Of a stretch of DNA of 18,761 nt, positions 6,258-13,810 are shown one piece after another. Both the position numbers and the translations under genes were made by a program. The notes under the pieces are model-generated. The model saw only the letters and a list, made by a program, of their open reading frames with translations, was not told the origin of the DNA and did not search any database. The number at the start of each line of letters is the position of its first letter. The first letter of the stretch is position 1. This DNA comes from UBA6382 sp963631415 (GTDB lineage Bacteria; Bacteroidota; Bacteroidia; Bacteroidales; Bacteroidaceae), in assembly GCA_963631415.1 (NCBI GenBank), contig CAVGQS010000032.1:1-18761 (forward strand). Direction: 5' to 3'.

Positions 6258-8315
6258 ATGGACAAACAATTCAAAAGAACCACGGTGACCTCTGCGTTGC
6301 CCTACGCCAACGGTCCTGTGCATATCGGCCATCTGGCAGGAGTGTATGTGCCTGCCGACATCTACGTGCGCTACTTGCGCCTGAAGGGTCGCCCCGTCAT
6401 CTTCATAGGCGGCAGCGATGAGCACGGAGTGCCCGTGACCATCCGCGCCCGCAAGGAGGGCATACCTGTGCAGCAGGTGGTGGACCGCTACCACAAGCTG
6501 ATAAAGGAGTCCTTTGAAGAGTTCGGCATCTCCTTCGACGTCTACGGCCGCACCACGAGCCCCGTCCACCACAAGCTGGCGAGCGACTTCTTCCGCAAGC
6601 TCTACGACGAGGGCAAGTTTGTGGAGCAGGTGACGGAGCAGTTCTACGACGACCAGACCCACCGCTTCCTGACCGACCGCAACATACGCGGCGAGTGTCC
6701 GCGCTGCCACGCTGCCGACGCCTACGGCGACCAGTGTGAGAAGTGCGGCGCCACCCTCTCGCCCGAGGAGCTGATAAACCCCTACAACGCAGAGACGGGC
6801 AACCCGCTGGTGCGCAAGTCCACCAAGCACTGGTATCTGCCCCTCGACCAATACCAGGAGTGGTTGGAGCAGTGGATTCTGAAGGAGCACAAGGAGTGGC
6901 GCCCCAACGTCTACGGACAGTGCAAGAGCTGGCTCGACGGCGGACTGCGCCCACGCGCCGTGACGCGCGACCTCGACTGGGGCATACCCGTGCCGGTGGA
7001 GGGCGCCGACAACAAGGTGCTCTACGTGTGGTTTGACGCCCCGATAGGCTACATCTCCAACACCAAGGAACTGTTTGACGCCCATCCCGAACTGGGCTCG
7101 TGGGAAACCTGGTGGAAGGATCCCGAAACCAGGCTGGTGCACTTCATCGGCAAGGACAACATAGTGTTCCACTGCATTGTGTTCCCCGCGATGCTCAAGG
7201 CCCACGGCGACTACATACTGCCCGACAACGTGCCCAGCAACGAATTCCTCAACCTGGAGGGCAACAAGATATCCACGTCGAAGAACTACGCCGTGTGGCT
7301 GCACGAATACCTCAAGGAGATACCCGGCCGCCAAGACGAGCTGCGCTATGTGCTGACCGCCAACGCGCCCGAGACCAAGGACAACGACTTCACGTGGGCT
7401 GACTACCAGGCGCGCTGCAACAACGAGCTGGTGGCTGTCTACGGCAACTTCGTGAACCGCGCCCTGCAACTCAACCAGAAGTACTACGACGGAGTGGTGC
7501 CCGAGTGCGGCGAACTGACAGACTTCGACAAGGAGACCCTGAGCGAGTTTGCTGGCGTGAAGGACAAACTGGAGGAACTGCTCGAGAACTTCAAGTTCCG
7601 CGACGCCCAGAAGGAGGCGATGAACCTTGCGCGCATCGGCAACAAGTACATTGCCGACAGCGAGCCGTGGAAGGTGATAAAGACCGACCCCGAGCGCGTG
7701 AAGACCATCATATATATATCGCTGCAGCTTACCGCCAATCTGGCTATCGCCTTTGAGCCCTTCCTGCCATTCAGCAGCAAGAAGCTGCGCGACATGACGG
7801 GCATGGACTCCTTCAGCTGGGAACAGCTGGGGTCGTCAGACCTGCTGCCTGCCGGCAAGAAGCTGCCCAAGCCCTCGCTGCTGTTCAGCAAGGTGGAGGA
7901 CGAGGTGATACAGGCCCAGGTGGAGAAACTGCAAAACACCATCAAGGCCAATCAGGAGGCCGAGTACAAGTGCGCGCCCGTGAAGGAAAATGTGGACTTC
8001 GAGGACTTCCAGAAGGTCGACATCCGCGTCGGCACGGTGCTGGCGTGCGAGCGTGTGCCCAAGATGAACAAGCTGCTCAAGTTCACCATAGCCGATGGCC
8101 TGCGCAACCGCACCATCGTGAGCGGCATAGCCAAGTGGTACAAGCCCGAGGAACTGGTGGGCAAGCAGGTGCTGTTTGTCGCCAACCTGGCTCCGCGCGA
8201 GTTCAAGAACGGCCTGGTCAGCGAAGGCATGATACTGAGCGCCGAGAACTGGGACGGCAGCATAAGCCTGACCACCACAGTGTCGGAGGTGAAGCCGGGA
8301 GGCAAGGTGTGCTGA
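6258..8315 (+). CDS. metG: Methionyl-tRNA synthetase with C-terminal tRNA-binding domain
   Basis: This 685-residue class I aminoacyl-tRNA synthetase charges tRNA-Met with methionine in the cytosol. The ATP-binding HIGH motif is at residues 22-25 (PYANGPVHIGHLAG). The KMSKS loop appears as KISTSK at 337-342. A zinc knuckle has Cys147, Cys150, Cys160 and Cys163 (CPRC and CEKC). The anticodon-binding helical domain follows. The C-terminal part from about residue 580 (VDIRVGTVLACERVPKMNKL) is an EMAP/Trbp111-like OB fold that binds tRNA and supports dimer formation. This long form is the usual Bacteroidetes MetRS. The ATG at 6258 follows a consensus -7 box. rbfA follows after 57 nt with no promoter or terminator visible between them, so co-transcription is likely. 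Confidence 0.97.
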   Translation: MDKQFKRTTVTSALPYANGPVHIGHLAGVYVPADIYVRYLRLKGRPVIFIGGSDEHGVPVTIRARKEGIPVQQVVDRYHKLIKESFEEFGISFDVYGRTTSPVHHKLASDFFRKLYDEGKFVEQVTEQFYDDQTHRFLTDRNIRGECPRCHAADAYGDQCEKCGATLSPEELINPYNAETGNPLVRKSTKHWYLPLDQYQEWLEQWILKEHKEWRPNVYGQCKSWLDGGLRPRAVTRDLDWGIPVPVEGADNKVLYVWFDAPIGYISNTKELFDAHPELGSWETWWKDPETRLVHFIGKDNIVFHCIVFPAMLKAHGDYILPDNVPSNEFLNLEGNKISTSKNYAVWLHEYLKEIPGRQDELRYVLTANAPETKDNDFTWADYQARCNNELVAVYGNFVNRALQLNQKYYDGVVPECGELTDFDKETLSEFAGVKDKLEELLENFKFRDAQKEAMNLARIGNKYIADSEPWKVIKTDPERVKTIIYISLQLTANLAIAFEPFLPFSSKKLRDMTGMDSFSWEQLGSSDLLPAGKKLPKPSLLFSKVEDEVIQAQVEKLQNTIKANQEAEYKCAPVKENVDFEDFQKVDIRVGTVLACERVPKMNKLLKFTIADGLRNRTIVSGIAKWYKPEELVGKQVLFVANLAPREFKNGLVSEGMILSAENWDGSISLTTTVSEVKPGGKVC

Positions 8316-8372
8316 CGAGAGGGGAGAAGAAACTGCACATAGATTTCATTAACCAAAACTAATACGCATATA

Positions 8373-8708
8373 ATGGATTCAACAAGACAACTCAAGATTG
8401 CACGGCTCATACAGAAGGAGCTGGGCGAGATGTTCCTGCTCCAGACCAAGGCCATGCACGGAGTGATGGTCACTGTGAGCGGCTGCCGCGTGTCGCCCGA
8501 CCTGAGCTACTGCAATGTGTATCTCAGCGTGTTTCCATCAGAGAAGGGGGAGGAGATTGTCAACAACGTGACCGCCAACCTGCGCACCGTGCGCTACGAC
8601 CTTGGCAAGCGCCTGCGCCACCAGCTCAGGATAATCCCGGAGCTCCGCTTCTTTGTTGACAACACGATAGAGTACATGAACCACATCGACGAACTGCTCA
8701 AGAAATAG
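8373..8708 (+). CDS. rbfA: Ribosome-binding factor A
   Basis: This 111-residue protein has the single KH-like domain of RbfA, which binds the immature 30S subunit and helps mature the 5' end of 16S rRNA. Recognisable family parts are the opening RQLKIARLIQKELGEMF, the central strand region VSPDLSYCNVYLSVF, and RHQLRIIPELRFFVDNTIEY near the C-terminus. The length is normal for the family. The start ATG 8373 follows an A/T-rich leader without a Shine-Dalgarno sequence. The next gene, a LolC/E-like permease, begins 71 nt downstream. The order rbfA then FtsX/LolE-type permease is, from memory, common in Bacteroidetes, which supports the call. Confidence 0.95.
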   Translation: MDSTRQLKIARLIQKELGEMFLLQTKAMHGVMVTVSGCRVSPDLSYCNVYLSVFPSEKGEEIVNNVTANLRTVRYDLGKRLRHQLRIIPELRFFVDNTIEYMNHIDELLKK

Positions 8709-8779
8709 CGCGAACGAAGCAGCCGCCATGCACGCCTAAAACCGCATATTGTTAGCGCCAAACCCCCTGTATTGTTAGG

Positions 8780-10009
8780 ATGCCCTTTCCGTTCTACATC
8801 GCCCGCAGATATCTCTTTGCAAAGAAGAGCCACCACGCCATAAACGTCATCTCCGCCGTTTCGGTGCTGGGAGTGGCGGTGGCGACCATGGCGCTGGTCT
8901 GCACGCTGTCGGTGTTCAACGGCTTCCACTCGCTGGTGGCATCGCTGTTTACCGCCCTCGACCCCGAGCTCAAGGTGGTGCCGGCGGAGGGCAAGACTTT
9001 TGATGAAGCCGAGGCGGGGCTTGACCGCATCAAGAAACTGCCGTGTGTGGGCGCCGTGTCTGCCACTCTGGAAGACAAGGCGCTGGCCATGTACGGCGGG
9101 CAGCAGGCCATGATAACGCTCAAGGGTGTGGACGACAACTTCGCCAATGCCACCAATGTGGGCGACATCCTCTATGGACAGGGAATGTTCAAGATGCACG
9201 CCGACGTGCTGGAATACGGCGTGCCGGGCATGCGCCTGGCCATGACGCTGGGCATGGACGCCCACTTCATCGACCCCCTCAAGATTTACACCCCCGCCAA
9301 GGGCGCCCGCGTCAATATGGCGGCGCCCGACGAGAGCTTCAACATGGACGAGCTTAACTCTGCCGGCGTGGTCTTTTCGGTAGGGCAGAAGAAGTACGAC
9401 CAAAGCTATGTGTTCTGCTCCTTGGGCTTCGCCCAGCGCATGTTTGACAAAGACGGTCAGGTGTCGGCGCTGGAGATAAAGGTGGCGGACGGCTATACGG
9501 TCGACGAAGCCAAGGAGATGGTGCAGGCCACCGTGGGCGACCGCTTCAAGACCATCGACCGTTATGAGCAGCAAGAGGACATCTTCCGCATTATGAAGGT
9601 GGAGAAATACATGGCCTACATCTTCCTGGTCTTCATCCTGTTTATAGCCTGCTTCAACATAGTGGGGTCGCTGAGCATGCTCATCATCGACAAGAAGAAC
9701 GACGTCAGGACGCTGCGGAGCCTTGGCGCCACCGACCGGCAGATACGCAGCATTTTCCTGCTTGAGGGCCGCCTGATTAGTTTGGCGGGCACGCTCCTCG
9801 GCATTGTGGCTGGACTGGTGCTCTGCCTTGTTCAGCAGCAGTTTGGCGTGCTGAAACTGGGCAACAAGGTAGGGGCTTTCGTGGTCGACGCCTATCCGGT
9901 GCTGGTAGACCCGGTCGACGTGACTGTGGTGCTCGTCACCGTGACCTGCGTGGCGTTCCTCGTGTCGTGGTACCCTGTTCACTACATCAGCAAGCGCGTG
10001 GTGAAATAG
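8780..10009 (+). CDS. LolC/LolE-type ABC permease (FtsX-like), lipoprotein release
   Basis: This 409-residue inner-membrane protein fits the LolC/E family, which works with the ATPase LolD to extract lipoproteins from the inner membrane and pass them to LolA. The first helix lies at about residues 22-48 (VISAVSVLGVAVATMALV) after the family N-terminus FYIARRYLFAKKSHHAIN. A large periplasmic MacB-type domain follows to about 275. Three helices close the protein at about 277-301, 332-353 and 379-400. The coupling-type loop DVRTLRSLGATDRQIRSIFLLEG is clear. No LolD gene is in the window, so the partner must lie elsewhere. A MacB- or FtsX-type role is less likely because of the LolC/E-type N-terminus. 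It ends 24 nt from the convergent hemW stop. A short direct repeat (TATTGTTAG at 8747-8755 and 8770-8778) precedes the start. Confidence 0.88.
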   Translation: MPFPFYIARRYLFAKKSHHAINVISAVSVLGVAVATMALVCTLSVFNGFHSLVASLFTALDPELKVVPAEGKTFDEAEAGLDRIKKLPCVGAVSATLEDKALAMYGGQQAMITLKGVDDNFANATNVGDILYGQGMFKMHADVLEYGVPGMRLAMTLGMDAHFIDPLKIYTPAKGARVNMAAPDESFNMDELNSAGVVFSVGQKKYDQSYVFCSLGFAQRMFDKDGQVSALEIKVADGYTVDEAKEMVQATVGDRFKTIDRYEQQEDIFRIMKVEKYMAYIFLVFILFIACFNIVGSLSMLIIDKKNDVRTLRSLGATDRQIRSIFLLEGRLISLAGTLLGIVAGLVLCLVQQQFGVLKLGNKVGAFVVDAYPVLVDPVDVTVVLVTVTCVAFLVSWYPVHYISKRVVK

Positions 10010-10033
10010 GGGAGGCGGCAACCTCCGTCGCGA

Positions 10034-11299
10034 CTATTCGAACAGCGACGAAATGATGTAGTCCGACACAAAGACGCCTTTTGTAGAAAGGGAAAGAAAT
10101 CCGTTTAGAACTTTGGACTCATGGCTGGCGGCACTGGCACTGTCGGCAAAATTGACATTGTCGGCAAAATTTTTGTTGTCGGCAGAACTGGCATTGTCGG
10201 CAAAGCTCTCGCGACACTTCTCCGACAATATCAGACTGCCGTCGTTGAGGAATGGCGCGGCGCGCTGCATCAGTCCGTCGAGCGATCCCTCGCCGAACTG
10301 CTGCGCATAGTCTTCGAGGCGTAGCCCCCGTGCGGTGCGGAGAGCCGTGAGCAGCATCTCCTCTTTCTTCTGCTCCAGGGTGAGTCGCTCCGTTTGTGTT
10401 ATCCCGCTGCAGTCGTTCGCCTCGCCAGAGAACGCCCTTATGTAAGCCTTGAGGTCGCCTATGTTGTGCCAGCGCGTGTCGCCGTCGTAGGAGTGGGCGC
10501 CGGGGCCGAGCCCAAGGTAGCGCATCCCGTTCCAGTAGCCCGTGTTGTGGCGCGCCTGTCTGCCGGGCAGGGCGAAATTGGAAATCTCGTAATGCAGGAA
10601 ACCGCTCTCGCGTGCTTCGCGCATCAGCATCTTGAACATCTGCAGGCTGAGTTCTTCGTCGGCCTCCTCTATCAGTCCCTTGTCGCGCATCTGCGTCAGC
10701 GGCGTTCCCTCGTCAAACATCAGCGAGTACGCCGACAGGTGGCTCACGGGCAGGCTGAACGCCCTGTGCAGGTCACTGCTCCAGTCTTCCATCGTCTGGC
10801 TCGGCAGCCCGTAGATAAGGTCAATGCTGATGTTGTCGATGCCGCCGCTGATGACGGTGTCGACGGCGCTGAGCGCCTCCTGGGCGTTGTGGCGCCGGTG
10901 CAGAAAGCGCAGCATGCTGTCGTTGAACGACTGTATGCCCATGCTGACGCGGTTGACGCCGTTTTCCCTGAGCGTGCGGACCAGACTGGGAGTCACGTCG
11001 TTGGGATTGACTTCCACCGTCACTTCCGCCCCGGGACTGGTGCCGAACAGGCTGCGGACCATGCCCAGTAGCCTGCCGAGGTTGCGCTCGCCAAGGGCCG
11101 ACGGCGTTCCCCCTCCTATATATATGGAGTCCATCGTTGCCGAGCCCAGGCATTGGCGTCGCGCGGCAGCCTCGCGGTCCAGCGCGCTGATGAAATCGTC
11201 TTGCGCCTCGCTGCCCTGTGTGGTCGAGAAAAATCCGCAATAGACGCAGCGGCTTTTGCAAAAAGGAACGTGGATGTATAACCCCTGTTTGTTGGTCAC
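10034..11299 (-). CDS. hemW: Radical SAM heme chaperone HemW
   Basis: This 421-residue radical SAM protein is the heme-binding chaperone HemW, once annotated as oxygen-independent coproporphyrinogen oxidase. The cluster motif is C14-x3-C18-x2-C21 (CKSRCVYCGF). A GGGTPS motif follows at 62-67, and the HemW-specific heme motif HNTGYW is at 251-256, which separates it from HemN. The C-terminal winged-helix domain (KKEEMLLTALRTARGL onward) is interrupted at about residues 364-392 by hexapeptide repeats of the type xxFADN, encoded by an 18-bp tandem array. After these, the usual ending FLSLSTKGVFVSDYIISSL resumes in frame. The start is GTG 11299, chosen because it sits 18 nt after a consensus TACTTTTG box and begins right at the conserved N-terminus. 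It is divergent from the EF-G2 gene. Confidence 0.93.
   Translation of the reverse strand: MTNKQGLYIHVPFCKSRCVYCGFFSTTQGSEAQDDFISALDREAAARRQCLGSATMDSIYIGGGTPSALGERNLGRLLGMVRSLFGTSPGAEVTVEVNPNDVTPSLVRTLRENGVNRVSMGIQSFNDSMLRFLHRRHNAQEALSAVDTVISGGIDNISIDLIYGLPSQTMEDWSSDLHRAFSLPVSHLSAYSLMFDEGTPLTQMRDKGLIEEADEELSLQMFKMLMREARESGFLHYEISNFALPGRQARHNTGYWNGMRYLGLGPGAHSYDGDTRWHNIGDLKAYIRAFSGEANDCSGITQTERLTLEQKKEEMLLTALRTARGLRLEDYAQQFGEGSLDGLMQRAAPFLNDGSLILSEKCRESFADNASSADNKNFADNVNFADSASAASHESKVLNGFLSLSTKGVFVSDYIISSLFE
10123..10212 (-). repeat. 18-bp tandem repeat array inside hemW
   Basis: Five 18-bp units follow one another. On the plus strand the clear ones start TGTCGGCA at 10141, 10159, 10177 and 10195, and a diverged one lies at 10123-10140. 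As the unit is a multiple of three, the array reads through in hemW as repeated xxFADN-like hexapeptides near residues 364-392 without breaking the frame. Confidence 0.85.
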
Positions 11300-11317
11300 G
11301 AAAATTCAATTTTGCGA

Positions 11318-11348
11318 CAAAAGTAGCACCAAAAGCAAGAAAATCAAA
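11318..11348 (-). promoter_or_regulatory. Full Bacteroidetes promoter for hemW
   Basis: On the minus strand TTTG (11345-11348) is followed after exactly 19 nt by TACTTTTG (11318-11325). This is a full match to TTTG-N19-TAnnTTTG. Transcription should start near 11312, leaving a leader of about 12 nt before the GTG start. Confidence 0.8.
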
Positions 11349-11411
11349 GTCCGCATGGCTTAAAAAACCGATTTTGCCACCCAAAGAAGACGAAGTAAGA
11401 GAAAGTTTGCA

Positions 11412-11419
11412 TATATTTG
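11412..11419 (+). promoter_or_regulatory. Bacteroidetes -7 box (TATATTTG) for the EF-G2 gene
   Basis: TATATTTG fits TAnnTTTG and ends 31 nt before the EF-G2 ATG. No TTTG is present 19 nt upstream, so the promoter may be weak or need an activator. It is divergent from the hemW promoter in a 151-nt gap. Confidence 0.5.
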
Positions 11420-11450
11420 TGGTCAGAATTTCACTTAAAGCATAATAGAT

Positions 11451-13598
11451 ATGAAAACTTACAAGACAAAAGAAATTAAGAATATTGCACTGATGGGCAA
11501 TGACGGTGTGGGCAAAACGACCCTCACCGAGTCGTTATTGTTTGAAAGCGGCATCATCAGCCGCCGCGGCCGCATCACGGCCAAGAACACCGCCAGCGAC
11601 TATTTCCCAGTAGAGCAGGAGTATGGCTACAGCGTGTTCTCCACGATTTTCCATACCGAATATAACGGCAAGAAGCTGAACTTCATCGACTGCCCGGGGT
11701 CCGACGACTTCTGCGGCGCAGCGCTGACAGCGCTCAACGTGACCGACACCACCGTCATCATGCTGGGCCAGAGCGGCGTGGAGGTCGGCACACAGAACCA
11801 CTTCCGCTACACGGAGCAACTCAAGAAACCTGTCATCTTCCTGCTCAACCAGCTGGACGACGAGCGCTTTGACTACGACATGATAATGGAGCAGCTGCGC
11901 TCCACGTTCGGTCCCAAGGTGGTGCCCGTGCAGTATCCCCTCAATCAGGGCCCGGAGTTCAACTCGTTCATCGACGTGCTGGTGATGAAGAAATATTCTT
12001 GGGGACCCGACGGCGGCAAACCCGTCATCGAGGACATTCCCGAGAGCGAGATGCACAAGGCGTTTGAGATGCACAAGGCGCTCGTGGAGGCTGCCGCTGA
12101 GCACGACGAGAACCTCATGGAGAAATTCTTTGAGAGCGAGGAGCTGACCGAAGACGAGATGCGCGAGGGTATCCGCAAGGGACTCGTGGCGCGCGGCATC
12201 TTCCCGGTGTTCCTCGTGTGCGCCGGCAAGGACATGGGCGTCAACCGCATGATGGAGTTCCTCGGCAACGTGGTGCCTTTCGTAGACGAGATGCCGCCCG
12301 TGGAGAACAGTGCCGGCGAGGTGGTAGCCCCCAATGCTGACGGCCCCGTGAGCCTCTTCTTCTTCAAGACTGCCGTAGAGCCCCACATCGGCGAGGTGCA
12401 GTACTTCAAGGTGATGAGCGGCACCGTGGCTGAGGGCATGGACCTCACCAATGCCAACCGCGGCAGCAAGGAGCGCCTCGGCCAGCTGTTTGCCTGCGCC
12501 GGCGCACAGCGCTTCAAGGTCGACAAGATGGAGGCGGGCGACATAGGCTGCGCCGTCAAGCTCAAAGACGTGAGGACCGGCGACACCCTCAACGACAAGA
12601 ACTGCGAAAACAAGTTTGACTTCATCAAGTTCCCAGACCCCAAATACATTCGCGCCATCCGTCCCGCTACCGAGAGCGACAACGAGAAGATGATGGCAGC
12701 CATCTACCGCATGGTGCAGGAAGACCCCACCTGGGTCGTTGAGCAGAGCAAGGAACTGCGCCAGACCTTGGTCAAGGGACAGGGCGAGTTCCATCTGCGC
12801 ACGCTGAAGTGGCGCCTCGAGAACCTCGACAAGATACAGGTGGAGATGGCTCCGCAGCGCATTCCCTATCGCGAGACTATCACCCGTGCCGCACGCGCTG
12901 ACTACCGCCACAAGAAGCAGTCGGGCGGTGCCGGCCAGTTTGGCGAGGTTCACATGATCATAGAGCCCTACACCGAGGGCATGTCGGCTCCGAGCATCTA
13001 CCGCTTTGGCGGCCAGGAGTTCCGCATCACTCCGCGCAGCACCGAAGTCATCGACCTCGACTGGGGCGGCAAGCTCGTATTTGTCAACTCAGTGGTGGGC
13101 GGTGCCATCGACGCCCGCTTCATGCCTGCCATCCTCAAGGGCGTGCTTGAGCGCATGGAGCGCGGTCCGCTGACCGGCTCCTACGCCCGCGACGTGCGCG
13201 TCATTGTCTACGACGGCAAGATGCACCCGGTAGACTCCAACGAAATCAGCTTCATGCTGGCGGCCCGCAACGCCTTCAGCCAGGCCTTCCGCGAGGCAGG
13301 TCCGAAGATTCTGGAGCCTATATATGATGTAGAGATTCTCGTGCCAGCCGACTACATGGGCGACGTGATGAGCGACCTCCAGGGCCGCCGCGGCTTGATT
13401 ATGGGCATGTCGTCGGAGGGTGCCCTCCAGCGCCTGTCTGCCAAGGTGCCGTTGGCGGAAATGGCCAACTACTCCACGTCGCTGAGCTCCATCACGGGCA
13501 GCCGTGCCGGCTTCACCATGAAGTTCGCAAGCTACGAACTCGTGCCCGCCAACGTGCAGGACGAGCTGGTGGCAGCCAACAAGGAAGACGAAGCCTAA
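11451..13598 (+). CDS. fusA2: EF-G paralog of the EF-G2 type, altered GTPase centre
   Basis: This 715-residue protein has the whole five-domain EF-G plan: G domain to about 280, domain II from about 296 (PVSLFFFKTAVEP), domain IV from about 469 (RIPYRETI, KKQSGGAGQFGEV) and domain V from about 626 (PADYMGDVMSDLQGRRG). It is not the main EF-G: the P-loop is GNDGVGKT (16-23) instead of AHIDAGKT, switch I ends GYSV instead of GITI, and G3 is DCPGSDDF with Ser84 where the catalytic histidine of DTPGH should be. G4 is NQLD (133-136) instead of NKxD. In Bacteroides thetaiotaomicron a paralog called EF-G2 lacks GTPase activity, promotes translocation and is needed for gut colonization. This gene probably belongs to that group. 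A TetM-type ribosomal protection protein is less likely. A strong terminator follows. Confidence 0.88.
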   Translation: MKTYKTKEIKNIALMGNDGVGKTTLTESLLFESGIISRRGRITAKNTASDYFPVEQEYGYSVFSTIFHTEYNGKKLNFIDCPGSDDFCGAALTALNVTDTTVIMLGQSGVEVGTQNHFRYTEQLKKPVIFLLNQLDDERFDYDMIMEQLRSTFGPKVVPVQYPLNQGPEFNSFIDVLVMKKYSWGPDGGKPVIEDIPESEMHKAFEMHKALVEAAAEHDENLMEKFFESEELTEDEMREGIRKGLVARGIFPVFLVCAGKDMGVNRMMEFLGNVVPFVDEMPPVENSAGEVVAPNADGPVSLFFFKTAVEPHIGEVQYFKVMSGTVAEGMDLTNANRGSKERLGQLFACAGAQRFKVDKMEAGDIGCAVKLKDVRTGDTLNDKNCENKFDFIKFPDPKYIRAIRPATESDNEKMMAAIYRMVQEDPTWVVEQSKELRQTLVKGQGEFHLRTLKWRLENLDKIQVEMAPQRIPYRETITRAARADYRHKKQSGGAGQFGEVHMIIEPYTEGMSAPSIYRFGGQEFRITPRSTEVIDLDWGGKLVFVNSVVGGAIDARFMPAILKGVLERMERGPLTGSYARDVRVIVYDGKMHPVDSNEISFMLAARNAFSQAFREAGPKILEPIYDVEILVPADYMGDVMSDLQGRRGLIMGMSSEGALQRLSAKVPLAEMANYSTSLSSITGSRAGFTMKFASYELVPANVQDELVAANKEDEA

Positions 13599-13610
13599 CA
13601 GCAACGCACA

Positions 13611-13625
13611 TATACCTTATATATA
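13611..13625 (+). repeat. AT-rich TATACCTTAT motif, copy 4
   Basis: TATACCTTATATATA lies between the EF-G2 stop (13598) and the base of its terminator stem (13626). It matches the copies at 1872-1887 and 3425-3488, but here it lies downstream of a gene rather than upstream. Confidence 0.6.
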
Positions 13626-13688
13626 CGGCAAGACCGTCGAAGGAGTCCCCGCCCGGGGACTTCGTTCGGCGGTCTTGCCGTTTTTTTT
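13626..13688 (+). terminator. Strong intrinsic terminator after the EF-G2 gene
   Basis: An 11-bp lower stem (CGGCAAGACCG at 13626-13636 with CGGTCTTGCCG at 13670-13680) carries an upper stem GAGTCCCC/GGGGACTTC. It is followed by eight T residues at 13681-13688. Confidence 0.92.
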
Positions 13689-13735
13689 GTATCCGGACGA
13701 ACCGTGGGCGGCGGCAAAAAAGGGACTGCCAATTG

Positions 13736-13766
13736 TTTGCCGTTGCAAAGGATATATGTAATTTTG
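13736..13766 (+). promoter_or_regulatory. Full Bacteroidetes promoter for the FMN/4Fe-4S operon
   Basis: TTTG (13736-13739), exactly 19 nt, then TAATTTTG (13759-13766) is a full consensus match. Transcription should begin near 13772, just before an 8-codon ORF (ATG 13774 to TAA 13800) that precedes or overlaps the start of the first gene. Confidence 0.82.
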
Positions 13767-13810
13767 CATTTCAATGAATTGTGCCGAAAAGGCAAGATAA
13801 TATCCCTAAA

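Noticed and set aside
7709..7720. TATATATAT runs inside metG (also in hemW near 11119)
   Set aside because: They encode Ile-Tyr-Ile with the ATA codon that this genome uses freely, and they lack the ACCTTAT part of the border motif.
8747..8778. TATTGTTAG repeated before the LolC/E-like gene
   Set aside because: Two 9-nt copies in A/T-rich non-coding sequence can arise by chance; no known element matches.
10011..10026. Short GGAGG/CCTCC hairpin between the permease and hemW stops
   Set aside because: Only five base pairs and no T-run on either side, so a terminator call is not supported.
11418..11434. CRP-like half-sites TGTGG...TTCAC upstream of the EF-G2 gene
   Set aside because: The spacing is 7 nt rather than 6 and one half-site departs from TGTGA, so this is not enough to call an operator, although regulation by a CRP-family factor is known for B. 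thetaiotaomicron EF-G2.
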